Origin: Calliopsis andreniformis | Taxonomy: Eukaryota; Arthropoda; Insecta; Hymenoptera; Andrenidae | Assembly: GCF_051401765.1 (NCBI RefSeq) | Contig: NW_027480440.1 | Location: 6,138,001 to 6,202,000, forward strand | Direction of reading: 5' to 3' | DNA: 64,000 nucleotides | Shown here: piece by piece, positions 47,601-60,500 of the stretch | Position numbering within the stretch: the stretch's first letter is position 1 | Layout of the letters: each line of letters starts with the position of its first letter | The notes under the pieces: model-generated | What the model was told of the DNA's origin: nothing | The model's database searches: none | What the model saw: only the letters and a program-made list of their open reading frames with translations | Program-made: the position numbers and the translations under genes

Positions 47601-50600
47601 GGATTGAGGATTGAAGATTGAGGATTGAGGATTGAGGATTGACGATTGAAGATTGAGGATTGGGGATGGGGGATTCACGTTTGAGGATTGAGTATTGAGG
47701 ATTGAGAATTAAGGATTGATGATTGAAGATTGAGTATTGAGGATTGAAGATTGAGGATTGAGGGTTGAGGATTGAGGATTGAGGATGAGGGCTGAGGGTT
47801 GAGGATTGAGGTTTGAGGACTGAGGACTGAGGATTGAGGATTGAGAATTGAGGATTGAGGATTCAGGATTGAAGGTTGAGGATTGGGCGTTGAGGATTCA
47901 AGAATGAGGATTGAGGATTGAGGATTGAGGATTGAGGATTGAAGATTGAGGATTGAGGATTGAGGATTGAGAATTGAAGATTGAGTATTGGGGATTGAAG
48001 ATTGAGGATTGAGGATTGAGGGTTGAGGATTGAGGACGAGGACTGACGGTTGAGGATTGACGTTTGAGGATTGAGGATTGAGGATTGACGCCTGAGGATT
48101 GAGGATTGAGGATGGAGCATTGAGGATTGAAGATTGAGGACTGGGGATTGAGGATTGAGGATTGAGGATTAAGGATTGAGGATTGAGGATTGAGGATTGA
48201 AGATTGAGTTTTGAGGATTGAGGATTGAATATTGAATATTGATGATTGAAGATTGAGGATTGAGGATTGAGGGTTGTGGATTGAGGACGAGGACCGAGGG
48301 TTGAATATTGATGTTTATGGTCTGAGGATTGAGGATTGAGGATTGAGAATCGAGGATTGAGGATTGAGGATTGAGGATTGAAGATTGAGTATTGGGTATT
48401 GAGTATTGAAGAATGAGTATTGAGGATTGAGGATTGAGGATTGAAGATTGCAGATTGAGTACTGAGGATTGAAGATTGAGGATTGAGGATTGAGGATTGA
48501 GGATTGAGGATTGAAGATTGATGATTGAGTATTGAGGATTGAGGATTGAGGATTGAGGGTTGAGGATTGAAGATTGAGGATTGGGGATTGAGGATTGACG
48601 ATTTAGTATTGAAGATTGAGGATTGATTATGAGGATTGAGGATTGATGATTGAGAATTGAGGATTGAGGATTGAGGATTGAGGATTGAAGATTCAGTATT
48701 GAGGATTGAAGATTGAGAATTGAGGATTGAGGATTGAACATTGAGTTCTGAGCGTTGAGGGTTGAGTGATGAGAATTGATGTTTGTGGATAGAGATTTCA
48801 AGATTGCAGATTGAGTATTGCGTATTGAAAACTGTGAATTGAGGATATTCTATTGGGGATTGAGGATTGACAACTGATTGTTGAGGAATGAGGGCTGAAG
48901 ATTGAGGATGCAGGGTTGAGTATTCAGAATTGAGGTTTGTGGACTGAGGATTGAGGATTGAAGATTGAGTATTGAGGATTGAAGATTGAGGATTGAGGAT
49001 TGAGGATTGAGGATTGAGGAAGAGGGCTGAGGTTTGAGGATTGAGGTTTGAGGACTGAGGACTGAGGATTGAGGCTTGAGAATTGAGGATTGAGGATTGA
49101 GGATTGAGGATTGAAGATTGAGGATTGGATATTGAGGATTGATGAATGAGGATTGAGGATTGAGGATTGGGGATTGAGGATTGAGGATTGAAGATTGAGG
49201 ATTGGGTATTGAGGATTGAACATTGAGGATTGAGGATTGACGATTGAGGATTGAGGATTGACGATTGGAGATTGAGGATTGGGGATGGAGGATTGACGTT
49301 TGAGGATTGACGATTGGAGATTGAGGATTGGGGATGGAGGATTGACGTTTGAGGATTGAGTATTGAGGATTGAGAATTGAGGATTGAGGATTGAGGATTG
49401 AAGATTGAGGATTGGGCGTTGAGGATTGAAGAATGAGTATTGAGGATTGAGGATTGAGGATTGAGGATTGAAGATTGAGGATTGAGGATTGAGGATTGAC
49501 GATTGAAGATTGAGGATTGGGGATGGGGGATTCACGTTTGAGGATTGAGTATTGAGGATTGAGAATTGAGGATTGAGGATTGAAGATTGAGTATTGAGGA
49601 TTGAAGATTGAGGATTGAGGGTTGAGGATTGAGGATTGAGGATGAGGGCTGAGGGTTGAGGATTGAGGTTTGAGGACTGAGGACTGAGGATTGAGGATTG
49701 AGAATTGAGGATTGAGGATTCAGGATTGAAGGTTGAGGATTGGGCGTTGAGGATTCAAGAATGAGGATTGAGGATTGAGGATTGAGGATTGAGGATTGAA
49801 TATTGAGGATTGAGGATTGAGGATTGAGAATTGAAGATTGAGTATTGGGGATTGAAGATTGAGGATTGAGGATTGAGGGTTGAGGATTGAGGACGAGGAC
49901 TGACGGTTGAGGATTGACGTTTGAGGATTGAGGATTGAGGATTGAGGACTGAGGACTGAGGATTAAGGATTGAGCATTGAGGATTGTAGTTTGAGGACTG
50001 GGGATTGAGGATTGAAGATTGAGGATTAAGGCTTGAGGATTGGGGATTGAGGATCTAGGATTGGAGATTGATTATTGAGGATTGAAGATTGAGGATTGAG
50101 GATTGAGGATTGAGGCTTGAGAATTGTGAACTGAGGATGAGGACTGAGGGTTGAGGATTGAGGTTTGAGGAACGAGGATTGGGGATTGAGGATTGAGGAC
50201 TGAGGATTGACGATTGAGTATTGAAGATTGGGGATTGATGACTGAGGATTGAGGATTGAGGATTGAGGATTGAGGATTGAGGATTGAAGATTGAGTATTG
50301 ATGATTGAAGATTGGGCGTTGAGGATTGAGGGCTGAGGATTGAGGACGAGGTCTGACGGTTGAGGACTGAGGTTTGAGGATTGAGGATTGAGGATTGACG
50401 CCTGAGGATTGAGGATTGAGGATGGAGCATTGAGGATTGAAGATTGAGGACTGGGGATTGAGGATTGAAGATTGAGGACTGGGGATTGAGGATTGAGGAT
50501 TGAGGATGAAGGATTGAGTATTGAGGATTGAAGGTTGAGGATTGAGGATTGAGGATTGAGGATTGAGGACTGAGGATTGAGGATAGAGGATGGAGCATTG

Positions 50601-53130
50601 AGGATTGAAGATTGAGGACTGGGGACTCAGGATTGAAGATTGAGGATTAAGGATTGAGGATTGTGGATTGAGGATCTAGGATTGGAGATTGATTGTTGAG
50701 GATTGAAGATTGAGGATTGAGGATTGAGGATTGATGATTGAGGATGAGGACTGTGGGTAAAGGACTGAGGATTGACGATTTAGTATTGAAGATTGAGGAT
50801 TGATTATGAGGATTGAGGATTGATGATTGAGAATTGAGGATTGAGGATTGAGGATTGAGGATTGAAGATTCAGTATTGAGGATTGAAGATTGAGAATTGA
50901 GGATTGAGGATTGAACATTGAGTTCTGAGCGTTGAGGGTTGAGTGATGAGAATTGATGTTTGTGGATAGAGATTTCAAGATTGCAGATTGAGTATTGCGT
51001 ATTGAAAACTGTGAATCGAGGATATTCTATTGGGGATTGAGGATTGACAACTGATTGTTGAGGAATGAGGGCTGAAGATTGAGGATGCAGGGTTGAGTAT
51101 TCAGAATTGAGGTTTGTGGACTGAGGATTGAGGATTGAAGATTGAGTATTGAGGATTGAAGATTGAGGATTGAGGATTGAGGATTGAGGATTGAGGAAGA
51201 GGGCTGAGGTTTGAGGATTGAGGTTTGAGGACTGAGGACTGAGGATTGAGGCTTGAGAATTGAGGATTGAGGATTGAGGATTGAGGATTGAAGATTGAGG
51301 ATTGGGTATTGAGGATTGATGAATGAGGATTGAGGGTTGAGGATTGGGGATTGGGGATTGAGGATTGAGGATTGAAGATTGAGGATTGGGTATTGAGGAT
51401 TGAACATTGAGGATTGAGGATTGACGATTGAGGATTGAGGATTGACGATTGGAGATTGAGGATTGGGGATGGAGGATTGACGTTTGAGGATTGAGTATTG
51501 AGGATTGAGAATTGAGGATTGAGGATTGAGGATTGAAGATTGAGGATTGGGCGTTGAGGATTGAAGAATGAGTATTGAGGATTGAGGATTGAGGATTGAG
51601 GATTGAAGATTGAGGATTGAGGATTGAAGATTGACGATTGAAGATTGAGGATTGGGGATGGGGGATTCACGTTTGAGGATTGAGTATTGAGGATTGAGAA
51701 TTGAGGATTGAGGATTGAAGATTGAGTATTGAGGATTGAAGATTGAGGATTGAGGGTTGAGGATTGAGGATTGAGGATGAGGGCTGAGGGTTGAGGATTG
51801 AGGTTTGAGGGCTGAGGACTGAGGATTGAGGATTGAGAATTGAGGATTGAGGATTCAGGATTGAAGGTTGAGGATTGGGCGTTGAGGATTCAAGAATGAG
51901 GATTGAGGATTGAGGATTGAGGATTGAGGATTGAAGATTGAGGATTGAGGATTGAGGATTGAGAATTGAAGATTGAGTATTGGGGATTGAAGATTGAGGA
52001 TTGAGGATTGAGGGTTGAGGATTGAGGACGAGGACTGACGGTTGAGGATTGACGTTTGAGGATTGAGGATTGAGGATTGAGGACTGAGGACTGAGGATTA
52101 AGGATTGAGCATTGAGGATTGTAGTTTGAGGACTGGGTATTGAGGATTGAAGATTGAGGATTAAGGCTTGAGGATTGGGGATTGAGGATCTAGGATTGGA
52201 GATTGATTATTGAGGATTGAAGATTGAGGATTGAGGATTGAGGATTGAGGCTTGAGAATTGTGAACTGAGGATGAGGACTGAGGGTTGAGGATTGAGGTT
52301 TGAGGAACGAGGATTGGGGATTGAGGATTGAGGACTGAGGATTGACGATTGAGTATTGAAGATTGAGGATTGATGACTGAGGATTGAGGATTGAGGATTG
52401 AGGATTGAGGATTGAGGATTGAAGATTGAGTATTGATGATTGAAGGTTGGGCGTTGAGGATTGAGGGCTGAGGATTGAGGACGAGGTCTGACGGTTGAGG
52501 ACTGAGGTTTGAGGATTGAGGATTGAGGATTGACGCCTGAGGATTGAGGATTGAGGATGGAGCATTGAGGATTGAAGATTGAGGACTGGGGATTGAGGAT
52601 TGAGGATTGAGGATTAAGGATTGAGGATTGAGGATTGAGGATTGAGGATTGAGTTTTGAGTATTGAGGATTGAATATTGAATATTGATGATTGAAGATTG
52701 AGGATTGAGGATTGAGGGTTGTGGATTCAGGACGAGGACCGAGGGTTGAATATTGATGTTTATGGTCTGAGGATTGAGGATTGAGGATTGAGAATCGAGG
52801 ATTGAGGATTGAGGATTGAGGATTGAAGATTGAGTATTGGGTATTGAGTATTGAAGAATGAGTATTGAGGATTGAGGATTGAGGATTGAAGATTGCAGAT
52901 TGAGTACTGAGGATTGAAGATTGAGGATTGAGGATTGAGGATTGAGGATTGAGGATTGAAGATTGATGATTGAGTATTGAGGATTGAGGATTGAGGATTG
53001 AGGGTTGAGGATTGAAGATTGAGGATTGGGGATTGAGGATTGAAGAGTGAGTATTGAGGCTTGAGGATTGGGGATTGAAGATTGCAGATTGAGTACTGAG
53101 GATTGAAGATTGAGGATTGGGGATTGAGGA
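44640..53130 (+). repeat. A-I/C superunit array, 1.6-2.3 kb spacing
   Basis: A-I landmarks at 44,971, 47,225, 48,844 and 51,021 each open a similar unit: GAGGAAGAGGGCTGAGG, GGTATTGAGGATTGATG, then GATGGGGGATTCACG (45,600; 47,665; 49,522; 51,657). Offsets change from 2,254 at A-I to 2,065 at GATGGGGG because copy 2 lost 189 bp (27 heptamers) near 47,512. C landmarks lie at 46,207, 50,052, 50,673 and 52,187, with GATCCAG at 46,877. A 49-bp direct duplication begins at 49,261 and 49,310. The 3' part (52.6-53.1 kb) holds a GACGAG/GACCGAG B module. Confidence 0.86.
46877..47237 (+). repeat. C-to-A-I composite module, 348-bp spacing
   Basis: The C landmark (here GATCCAG at 46,877) and the A-I GATATTC at 47,225 are 348 bp apart. 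The same spacing occurs at 14,797-15,145, 50,673-51,021, 54,379-54,727 and 61,855-62,203. Shared internal units include ACTGTGGGTAGAGG, GACGATTTAGTATTG, TATGAGGATTGAGG, GATTCAGTATTG and TTCTGAGCGTTGAGGG. Confidence 0.83.
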
Positions 53131-56130
53131 TTGAGGATTGAGGATTAAGGATTAAGAAATGAGGATTGAGGATTGAGGATTGAGGATTGAGGATTGAGGA
53201 TTCAGAATTGAGAATTGAGGATGATGACTGAGGGTTGAGGATTGAGGTTTGAGGAACGAGGATTTGGGATTGAGGATTGAGGACTGAGGATTGACGATTG
53301 AGTATTGAAGATTGAGGATTGATGACTGAGGATCGAGGATTGAGGATTGAGGATTGAGGATTGAGTATTGAAGACTGAGTATAGAGGATTGAATATTGAG
53401 GATTGAGGATTGAGGATTGGGGATTGAGGATGAGGGCTGAGGTTTGAGGGTTGATGTTTGAGTATTGAATCCTGAAAATTCAGGATATTCTATTGAGTAT
53501 TGAGAATTGAGTATTGATGGTTGGGTATTGAGGATTGAGGATTGAGGATTGAGGATTGAGGATTGAGGATTGGGTATTGAGGATTGAAGAATGAGAATTG
53601 AGGATTGAGGATTGAGGATTGAGGATTGAGGATTGAAGATTGAGTATTCAGGATTGGAGATTGACGATTGAGGAGTGAGGACCGAGGATTGAGGATTGAG
53701 GATTAAGGATTGAGGATTGAGGATTGAGGATTGAGGATTGAGTTTTGAGGATTGAGGATTGAATATTGAATATTGATGATTGAAGATTGAGGATTGAGGA
53801 TTGAGGGTTGTGGATTGAGGACGAGGACCGAGGGTTGAATATTGATGTTTATGGTCTGAGGATTGAGGATTCAGGATTGAGAATCGAGGATTGAGGATTG
53901 AGGATTGAGGATTGAAGATTGAGTATTGGGTATTGAGTATTGAAGAGTGAGTATTGAGGCTTGAGGATTGGGGATTGAAGATTGCAGATTGAGTACTGAG
54001 GATTGAAGATTGAGGATTGAGGATTGAGGATTGAGGATTGAGGATTGAAGATTGAGGATTGAGTATTGAGGATAGAGAATTGGGGATTGAGGATTGAGGA
54101 TTGAGGATTGAAGGTTGAGTATTGAGGATTCAAGACTGAGGATTGAGGATTGAATATTGAGGATTGAGGATTGAGGATTGAGGATTGAGAATTGCGGATT
54201 AAGGATTGAGGGTTGAAGATTGAGTATTGAGGATTGAAGGTTGAGGATTGAGGATTGAGGATTGAGGATTGAGGACTGAGGATTGAGGATAGAGGATGGA
54301 GCATTGAGGATTGAAGATTGAGGACTGGGGACTGAGGATTGAAGATTGAGGATTAAGGATTGAGGATTGTGGATTGAGGATCTAGGATTGGAGATTGATT
54401 ATTGAGGATTGAAGATTGAGGATTGAGGATTGAGGATTGATGATTGAGGATGAGGACTGTGGGTAGAGGACTGAGGATTGACGATTTAGTATTGAAGATT
54501 GAGGATTGATTATGAGGATTCAGGATTGATGATTGAGAATTGAGGATTGAGGATTGAGGATTGAGGATTGAAGATTCAGTATTGAGGATTGAAGATTGAG
54601 AATTGAGGATTGAGGATTGAACATTGAGTTCTGAGCGTTGAGGGTTGAGGGATGAGAATTGATGTTTGTGGATAGAGATTTCAAGATTGCAGATTGAGTA
54701 TTGCGTATTGAAAACTGTGAATTGAGGATATTCTATTGGGGATTGAGGATTGACAACTGATTGTTGAGGAATGAGGGCTGAAGATTGAGGATGCAGGGTT
54801 GAGTATTCAGAATTGAGGTTTGTGGACTAAGGATTTAGGATTGAAGATTGAGTATTGAGGATTGAAGATTGAGGATTGAGGATTGAGGATTGAGGATTGA
54901 GGATTGAGGAAGAGGGCTGAGGTTTGAGGATTGAGGTTTGAGGACTGAGGACTGAGGATTGAGGGTTGAGAATTGGGGATTGAGGATTGAGGATTGAGGA
55001 TTGAAGATTGAGGATTGGGTATTGAGGATTGATGAATGAGGATTGAGGATTGAGGATTGGGGATTGAGGATTGAGGATTGAAGATTGAGGATTGGGTATT
55101 GAGGATTGAACATTGAGGATTGAGGATTGACGATTGAGGATTGAGGATTGACGATTGGAGATTGAGGATTGGGGATGGAGGATTGACGTTTGAGGATTGA
55201 GTATTGAGGATTGAGAATTGAGGATTGAGGATTGAGGATTGAAGATTGAGGATTGGCCGTTGAGGATTGAAGAATGAGTATTGAGGATTGACGATTGAGG
55301 ATTGAGGATTGAAGATTGAGGATTGAGGATTGAGGATTGACGATTGAAGATTGAGGATTGGGGATGGGGGATTCACGTTTGAGGATTGTGTATTGAGGAT
55401 TGAGAATTGAGGATTGAGGATTGAAGATTGAGTATTGAGGATTGAAGATTGAGGATTGAGGGTTGAGGATTGAGGATTGAGGATGAGGGCTGAGGGTTGA
55501 GGATTGAGGTTTGAGGACTGAGGACTGAGGATTGAGGATTGAGAATTGAGGATTGAGGATTGAGGATTGAAGGTTGAGGATTGGGCGTTCAGGATTCAAG
55601 AATGAGGATTGAGGATTGAGGATTGAGGATTGAGGATTGAAGATTGAGGATTGAGGATTGAGGATTGAGAATTGAAGATTGAGTATTGGGGATTGAAGAT
55701 TGAGGATGGAGGATTGAGGGTTGAGGATTGAGGACGAGGACTGACGGTTGAGGATTGACGTTTGAGGATTGAGGATTGAGGATAGAGGACTGAGGACTGA
55801 GGATTAAGGATTGAGCATTGAGGATTGTAGTTTGAGGACTGGGGATTGAGGATTGAAGATTGAGGATTAAGGCTTGAGGATTGGGGATTGAGGATCTAGG
55901 ATTGGAGATTGGTTATTGAGGATTGAAGATTGAGGATTGAGGATTGAGGATTGAGGATTGAGAATTGTGAACTGAGGATGAGGACTGAGGGTTGAGGATT
56001 GAGGTTTGAGGAACGAGGATTGGGGATTGAGGATTGAGGACTGAGGATTGACGATTGAGTATTGAAGATTGAGGATTGATGACTGAGGATTGAGGATTGA
56101 GGATTGAGGAGTGAGGATTGAGGATTGAAG
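53131..56130 (+). repeat. Superunit copied at two offsets (3,706 and 7,476 bp)
   Basis: About 54.3-55.9 kb matches 50.6-52.2 kb at a constant 3,706-bp offset (GATCTAG 50,673 to 54,379 and 52,187 to 55,893; A-I 51,021 to 54,727; GATGGGGG 51,657 to 55,363). About 53.7-55.1 kb recurs at 61.15-62.57 kb at exactly 7,476 bp (A-I 54,727 to 62,203; GGATTTAGGA 54,831 to 62,307). The 5' part holds a lone A-II dyad at 53,470, more than 23 kb from the previous dyad. Confidence 0.87.
53470..53485. repeat. A-II dyad, isolated 3' copy
   Basis: Perfect inverted repeat TCCTGAA-AA-TTCAGGA before GATATTC at 53,484. All ten other copies lie between 4.7 and 29.8 kb. Flanking units (GGGCTGAGGTTTGAGG upstream, TGGTTGGGTATTGAGG downstream) link it to the single-dyad type at 10,243, 16,540 and 19,256. 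Confidence 0.88.
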
Positions 56131-59100
56131 ATTGAGTATTGATGATTGAAGATTGGGCGTTGAGGATTGAGGGCTGAGGGTTGAGGATTAAGGATTGAGG
56201 ATTGAGGATTGAGAATTGAGAATTGAGAATTTAGGATGAGGACTGAGGGTTGAGGATTGAGGATTTGGGACTGAGGATTGACAACTGATTGTTGAGGGCT
56301 GAGGGCTGAAGATTGAGGATTCAGGATTGATAATTCAGAATTGAGGTTTGAGGACTGAGGATTGAGGATTGAAGGTTCAGTATTGAGGATTGAAGATTGA
56401 GGATTGAGGATTGAGGACTGAGGATTAAGGATGAGGGCTGAGGGTTGAGGATTGAGGTTTGAGGGCTGAGGACTGAGGATTGAGGATTGAGAATTGAGGA
56501 TTGAGGATTGAGGACCGAGAATTGAGGATTGAGGATTGAGGATGAGGGCTGAGGATTGAGGATTGAGTATTGAGGATTGAAGATTGAGGATTGAGGATTG
56601 AGGATTGAGGATTGAGGATGAGGACTGAGGGTTGAGGATTGAAGAATGAGGATTGATGATTGAGGATTGAGGATTGAGGACTGAGGATTGAGGATTGAGG
56701 ATTGAAGATTCACGATTGGGTATTGAGGATTGAAGAATGAGGATTGATGATTGAGGATTGAGGATTGAGGATTGAGGATTGACGATTGAGGATTGGAGAT
56801 TGACGATTGAGGAGTGAGGACCGAGGATTGAGGATTGAGGATTAAGGATTGAGGATTGAGGATTGAGGATTGAGGATTGAGTTTTGAGGATTGAGGATTG
56901 AATATTGAATATTGATGATTGAAGATTGAGGATTGAGGATTGAGGGTTGTGGATTGAGGACGAGGACCGAGGGTTGAATATTGATGTTTATGGTCTGAGG
57001 ATTGAGGATTGAGGATTGAGAATCGAGGATTGAGGATTGAGGATTGAGGATTGAAGATTGAGTATTGGGTATTGAGTATTGAAGAATGAGTATTGAGGCT
57101 TGAGGATTGAGGATTGAAGATTGCAGATTGAGTACTGAGGATTGAAGATTGAGGACTGAGGATTGAGGGTTGAGAATTGGGGATTGAGGATTGAGGATTG
57201 AGGATTGAAGATTGAGGATTGGGTATTGAGGATTGATGAATGAGGATTGAGGATTGAGGATTGGGGTTTGAGGATTGAGGATTGAAGATTGAGGATTGGG
57301 TATTGAGGATTGAACATTGAGGATTGAGGATTGACGATTGAGGATTGAGGATTGACGATTGGAGATTGAGGATTGGGGATGGAGGATTGACGTTTGAGGA
57401 TTGAGTATTGAGGATTGAGAATTGAGGATTGAGGATTGAGGATTGAAGATTGAGGATTGGGCGTTGAGGATTGAAGAATGAGTATTGAGGATTGAGGATT
57501 GAGGATTGAGGATTGAGGATTGAGTATTGAGGATTGAAGATTGAGGATTGAGGGTTGAGGATTGAGGATTGAGGATGAGGGCTGAGGGTTGAGGATTGAG
57601 GTTTGAGGACTGAGGACTGAGGATTGAGGATTGAGAATTGAGGATTGAGGATTGAGGATTGAAGGTTGAGGATTGGGCGTTGAGGATTCAAGAATGAGGA
57701 TTGAGGATTGAGGATTGAGGATTGAGGATTGAAGATTGAGGATTGAGGATTGAGGATTGAGAATTGAAGATTGAGTATTGGGGATTGAAGATTGAGGATT
57801 GAGGATTGAGGGTTGAGGATTGAGGACGAGGACTGACGGTTGAGGATTGACGTTTGAGGATTGAGGATTGAGGATTGAGGACTGAGGACTGAGGATTAAG
57901 GATTGAGCATTGAGGATTGTAGTTTGAGGACTGGGGATTGAGGATTGAAGATTGAGGATTAAGGCTTGAGGATTGGGGATTGAGGATCTAGGATTGGAGA
58001 TTGGTTATTGAGGATTGAAGATTGAGGATTGAGGATTGAGGATTGAGGATTGAGAATTGTGAACTGAGGATGAGGACTGAGGGTTGAGGATTGAGGTTTG
58101 AGGAACGAGGATTGGGGACTGAGGATTGAGGACTGAGGATTGACGATTGAGTATTGAAGATTGAGGACTGATGACTGAGGATTGAGGATTGAGGATTGAG
58201 GATTGAGGATTGAGGATTGAAGATTGAGTATTGATGATTGAAGATTGGGCGTTGAGGATTGAGGGCTGAGGATTGAGGACGAGGTCTGACGGTTGAGGAC
58301 TGAGGTTTGAGGATTGAGGATTGAGGATTGACGCCTGAGGATTGAGGATTGAGGATGGAGCATTGAGGATTGAAGATTGAGGACTGGGGATTGAGGATTG
58401 AGGATTAAGGATTGACGATTGGGGATTGCGGATCTAGGATTGGAGATTGATTATTGAGGATTGAGGATTGAGGATTGGGTGTTGAGGATTGAAGAATGAG
58501 TATTGAGGATTGAGGATTGAGGATTGAAGATTGCAGATTGAGTACTGAGGATTGAAGATTGAGGATTGAGGATTGAGGCTTGAGGATTGAGGATTGAAGA
58601 TTGAGTGTTGAGGTTGAGGACTGAGGGTTGAGGATTGAGGTTTGAGGAAACAGAATTGAGGATTGAGTATTGAGGACTGAGGATTGACGATTGAGTATTG
58701 AAGATTGAGGATTGATTACTGAGGATTGAGGATTGAGGATTGAGGATTGAGGATTGAGGATTGAGGATTGAAAATTGAGTATTGAGGATTGAAGATTGAG
58801 AATTGAGGATTGAGGATTGAACATTGAGGACTGAGCGTTCAGGGTTGAGTGATGAGGATTGATGTTTGTGGATAGAGATTTGAAGATTGCAGATTGAGTA
58901 TTACGTATTGAAAACTGTGAATTCAGGATATTACATTGGGGATTGAGAATTGACAACTGATTGTTGAGGAATGAGGGCTGAAGATTGAGGATGCAGGGTT
59001 GAGTATTCAGAATTGAGGTTTGTGGACTGAGGATTGAGGATTGAAGATTGAGTATTGAGGACTGAGGACTGAGGATTGAGGATTGAGCATTGAGGACTGA

Positions 59101-59410
59101 GCGTTCAGTGTTGAGTGATGAGAATTGATGTTTGTGGATTGAGATTTGATTATTGAATCTTGTGGATTGAGTATTGAACCATGAGAATTCAGGACATTCT
59201 ATTGAGTATTGAGAATTGAGGATTGATGGTTGAGTATTGAGGATTGATGGCTGAGGGTTGTGTGTTGAATATTGAGGATTGGGGATTGAGGATTGAGGAT
59301 TGAGGTTTGAGGATTGAGGATTGAAGATTGAGTATTGAAGATTGTAGATTGAGGATTGAGGATTGAGGTTTGAGGATTGAGGACAAGGACTCACGGTCGA
59401 GGATTGAGGT
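56131..59410 (+). repeat. Terminal superunit, copy 1
   Basis: This corresponds to 60.5-64.0 kb, but in pieces: 4,344 bp at GGGCTGAGGG (56,171 to 60,515), 4,337 bp at TTTATGGTC (56,987 to 61,324), 4,658 bp at GATCTAG (57,985 to 62,643; 58,431 to 63,089) and 4,651 bp at A-I GATATTA (58,927 to 63,578) and A-II GACATTC (59,193 to 63,844). Near 57,145 this copy jumps directly into units equivalent to 54.96 kb, missing roughly 0.9 kb that copy 2 retains. It includes a GATTTGGGACTGAGG unit at 56,262 followed by an A-I remnant (GACAACTGATTG without GATATTC). Confidence 0.85.
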
Positions 59411-60500
59411 TGGAGGGTTGAGGATTGTGGATTGAGGACTGAGGATTGAGAATTGAGGATTTAGGATTGAGCATTGAGGATTGAAGATTGAGGACTGGGG
59501 AATGAGGATTGAAGATTGAGGATTAAGGATTGAAGATTGGGGATTGAGGATCTAGGATTGGAGATTGACTGTTGAGGATTGAGGATTGAGGATTGAGGTT
59601 TGAGGAATGAAGATTGAGGGTTGAGGATTGAGGATTGAGGATTGAGGATTGAGGATTGAGGATTGAGAATCGAGAATTGAGGATGAGGACTGAGGGTTGA
59701 GGATTGAGGTTTGAGGAATGAGGATTGAGAGTTGAGGATTGAGGATTGAGGACTGAGGATTTAGGATTGAGGATGAGGGCTGAGGGTTGAGGATTGAGGT
59801 TTGAGGACTGAGGACTGCGGATTGAAGATTGAGAATTGAGGATTGAGGATTGAGGACTGAGAATTGAGCATTGAGGATTGAGGATGAGGGCTGTGGGTTG
59901 AGGATTGAGGATTGAGGATTGAGGACTGAGAATTGAGAATTTAGGATGTGGACTGAGGGTTGAGGATTAAGGATTTGGGACTGAGGATTGACAACTGATT
60001 GTTGAGGGCTGAGGCCTGAAGATTGAGGTTTCAGGATTGAGAATTCAGAATTGAGGTTTGAGGACTGAGGATTGAGGATTGAAGGTAGAGTATTGAGGAT
60101 TGAAGATTGAGGATTGAGGATTGAGGATTGAGGATTGAGGATGAGTGCTGAGGGTTGAGGATTGAGGTTTGAGGGCTGAGGACTGAGGATTGATGATTGA
60201 GAATTGAGGATTGAGGATTGAGGATTGAAGATTGAGGATTGGGTATTGAGGATTGAAGAATAAGGATTGAGGATTGAGGATTGAGGATTGAGGATTGAGG
60301 ATTGAGAATTGTGAACTGAGGATGAGGACTGAGGGTTGAGGATTGAGGTTTGAGGAACGAGGATTGGGGATTGAGGATTGAGGACTGAGGATTGACGATT
60401 GAGTATTGAAGATTGAGGATTGATGACTGAGGATTGAGGATTGAGGATTGAGGAGTGAGGATTGAGGATTGAAGATTGAGTATTGATGATTGAAGATTGG
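59411..60500 (+). repeat. Diverged linker with A-I remnants
   Basis: This stretch holds GATCTAG at 59,549 and runs of AATTGAGAATT with GATGAG slip units. A GATTTGGGACTGAGG plus GACAACTGATTG remnant starts at 59,971. A similar remnant starts 634 bp further on, at 60,605, and another is at 56,261, so the unit exists three times. No complete A landmark and no gene-like sequence is present. Confidence 0.8.
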
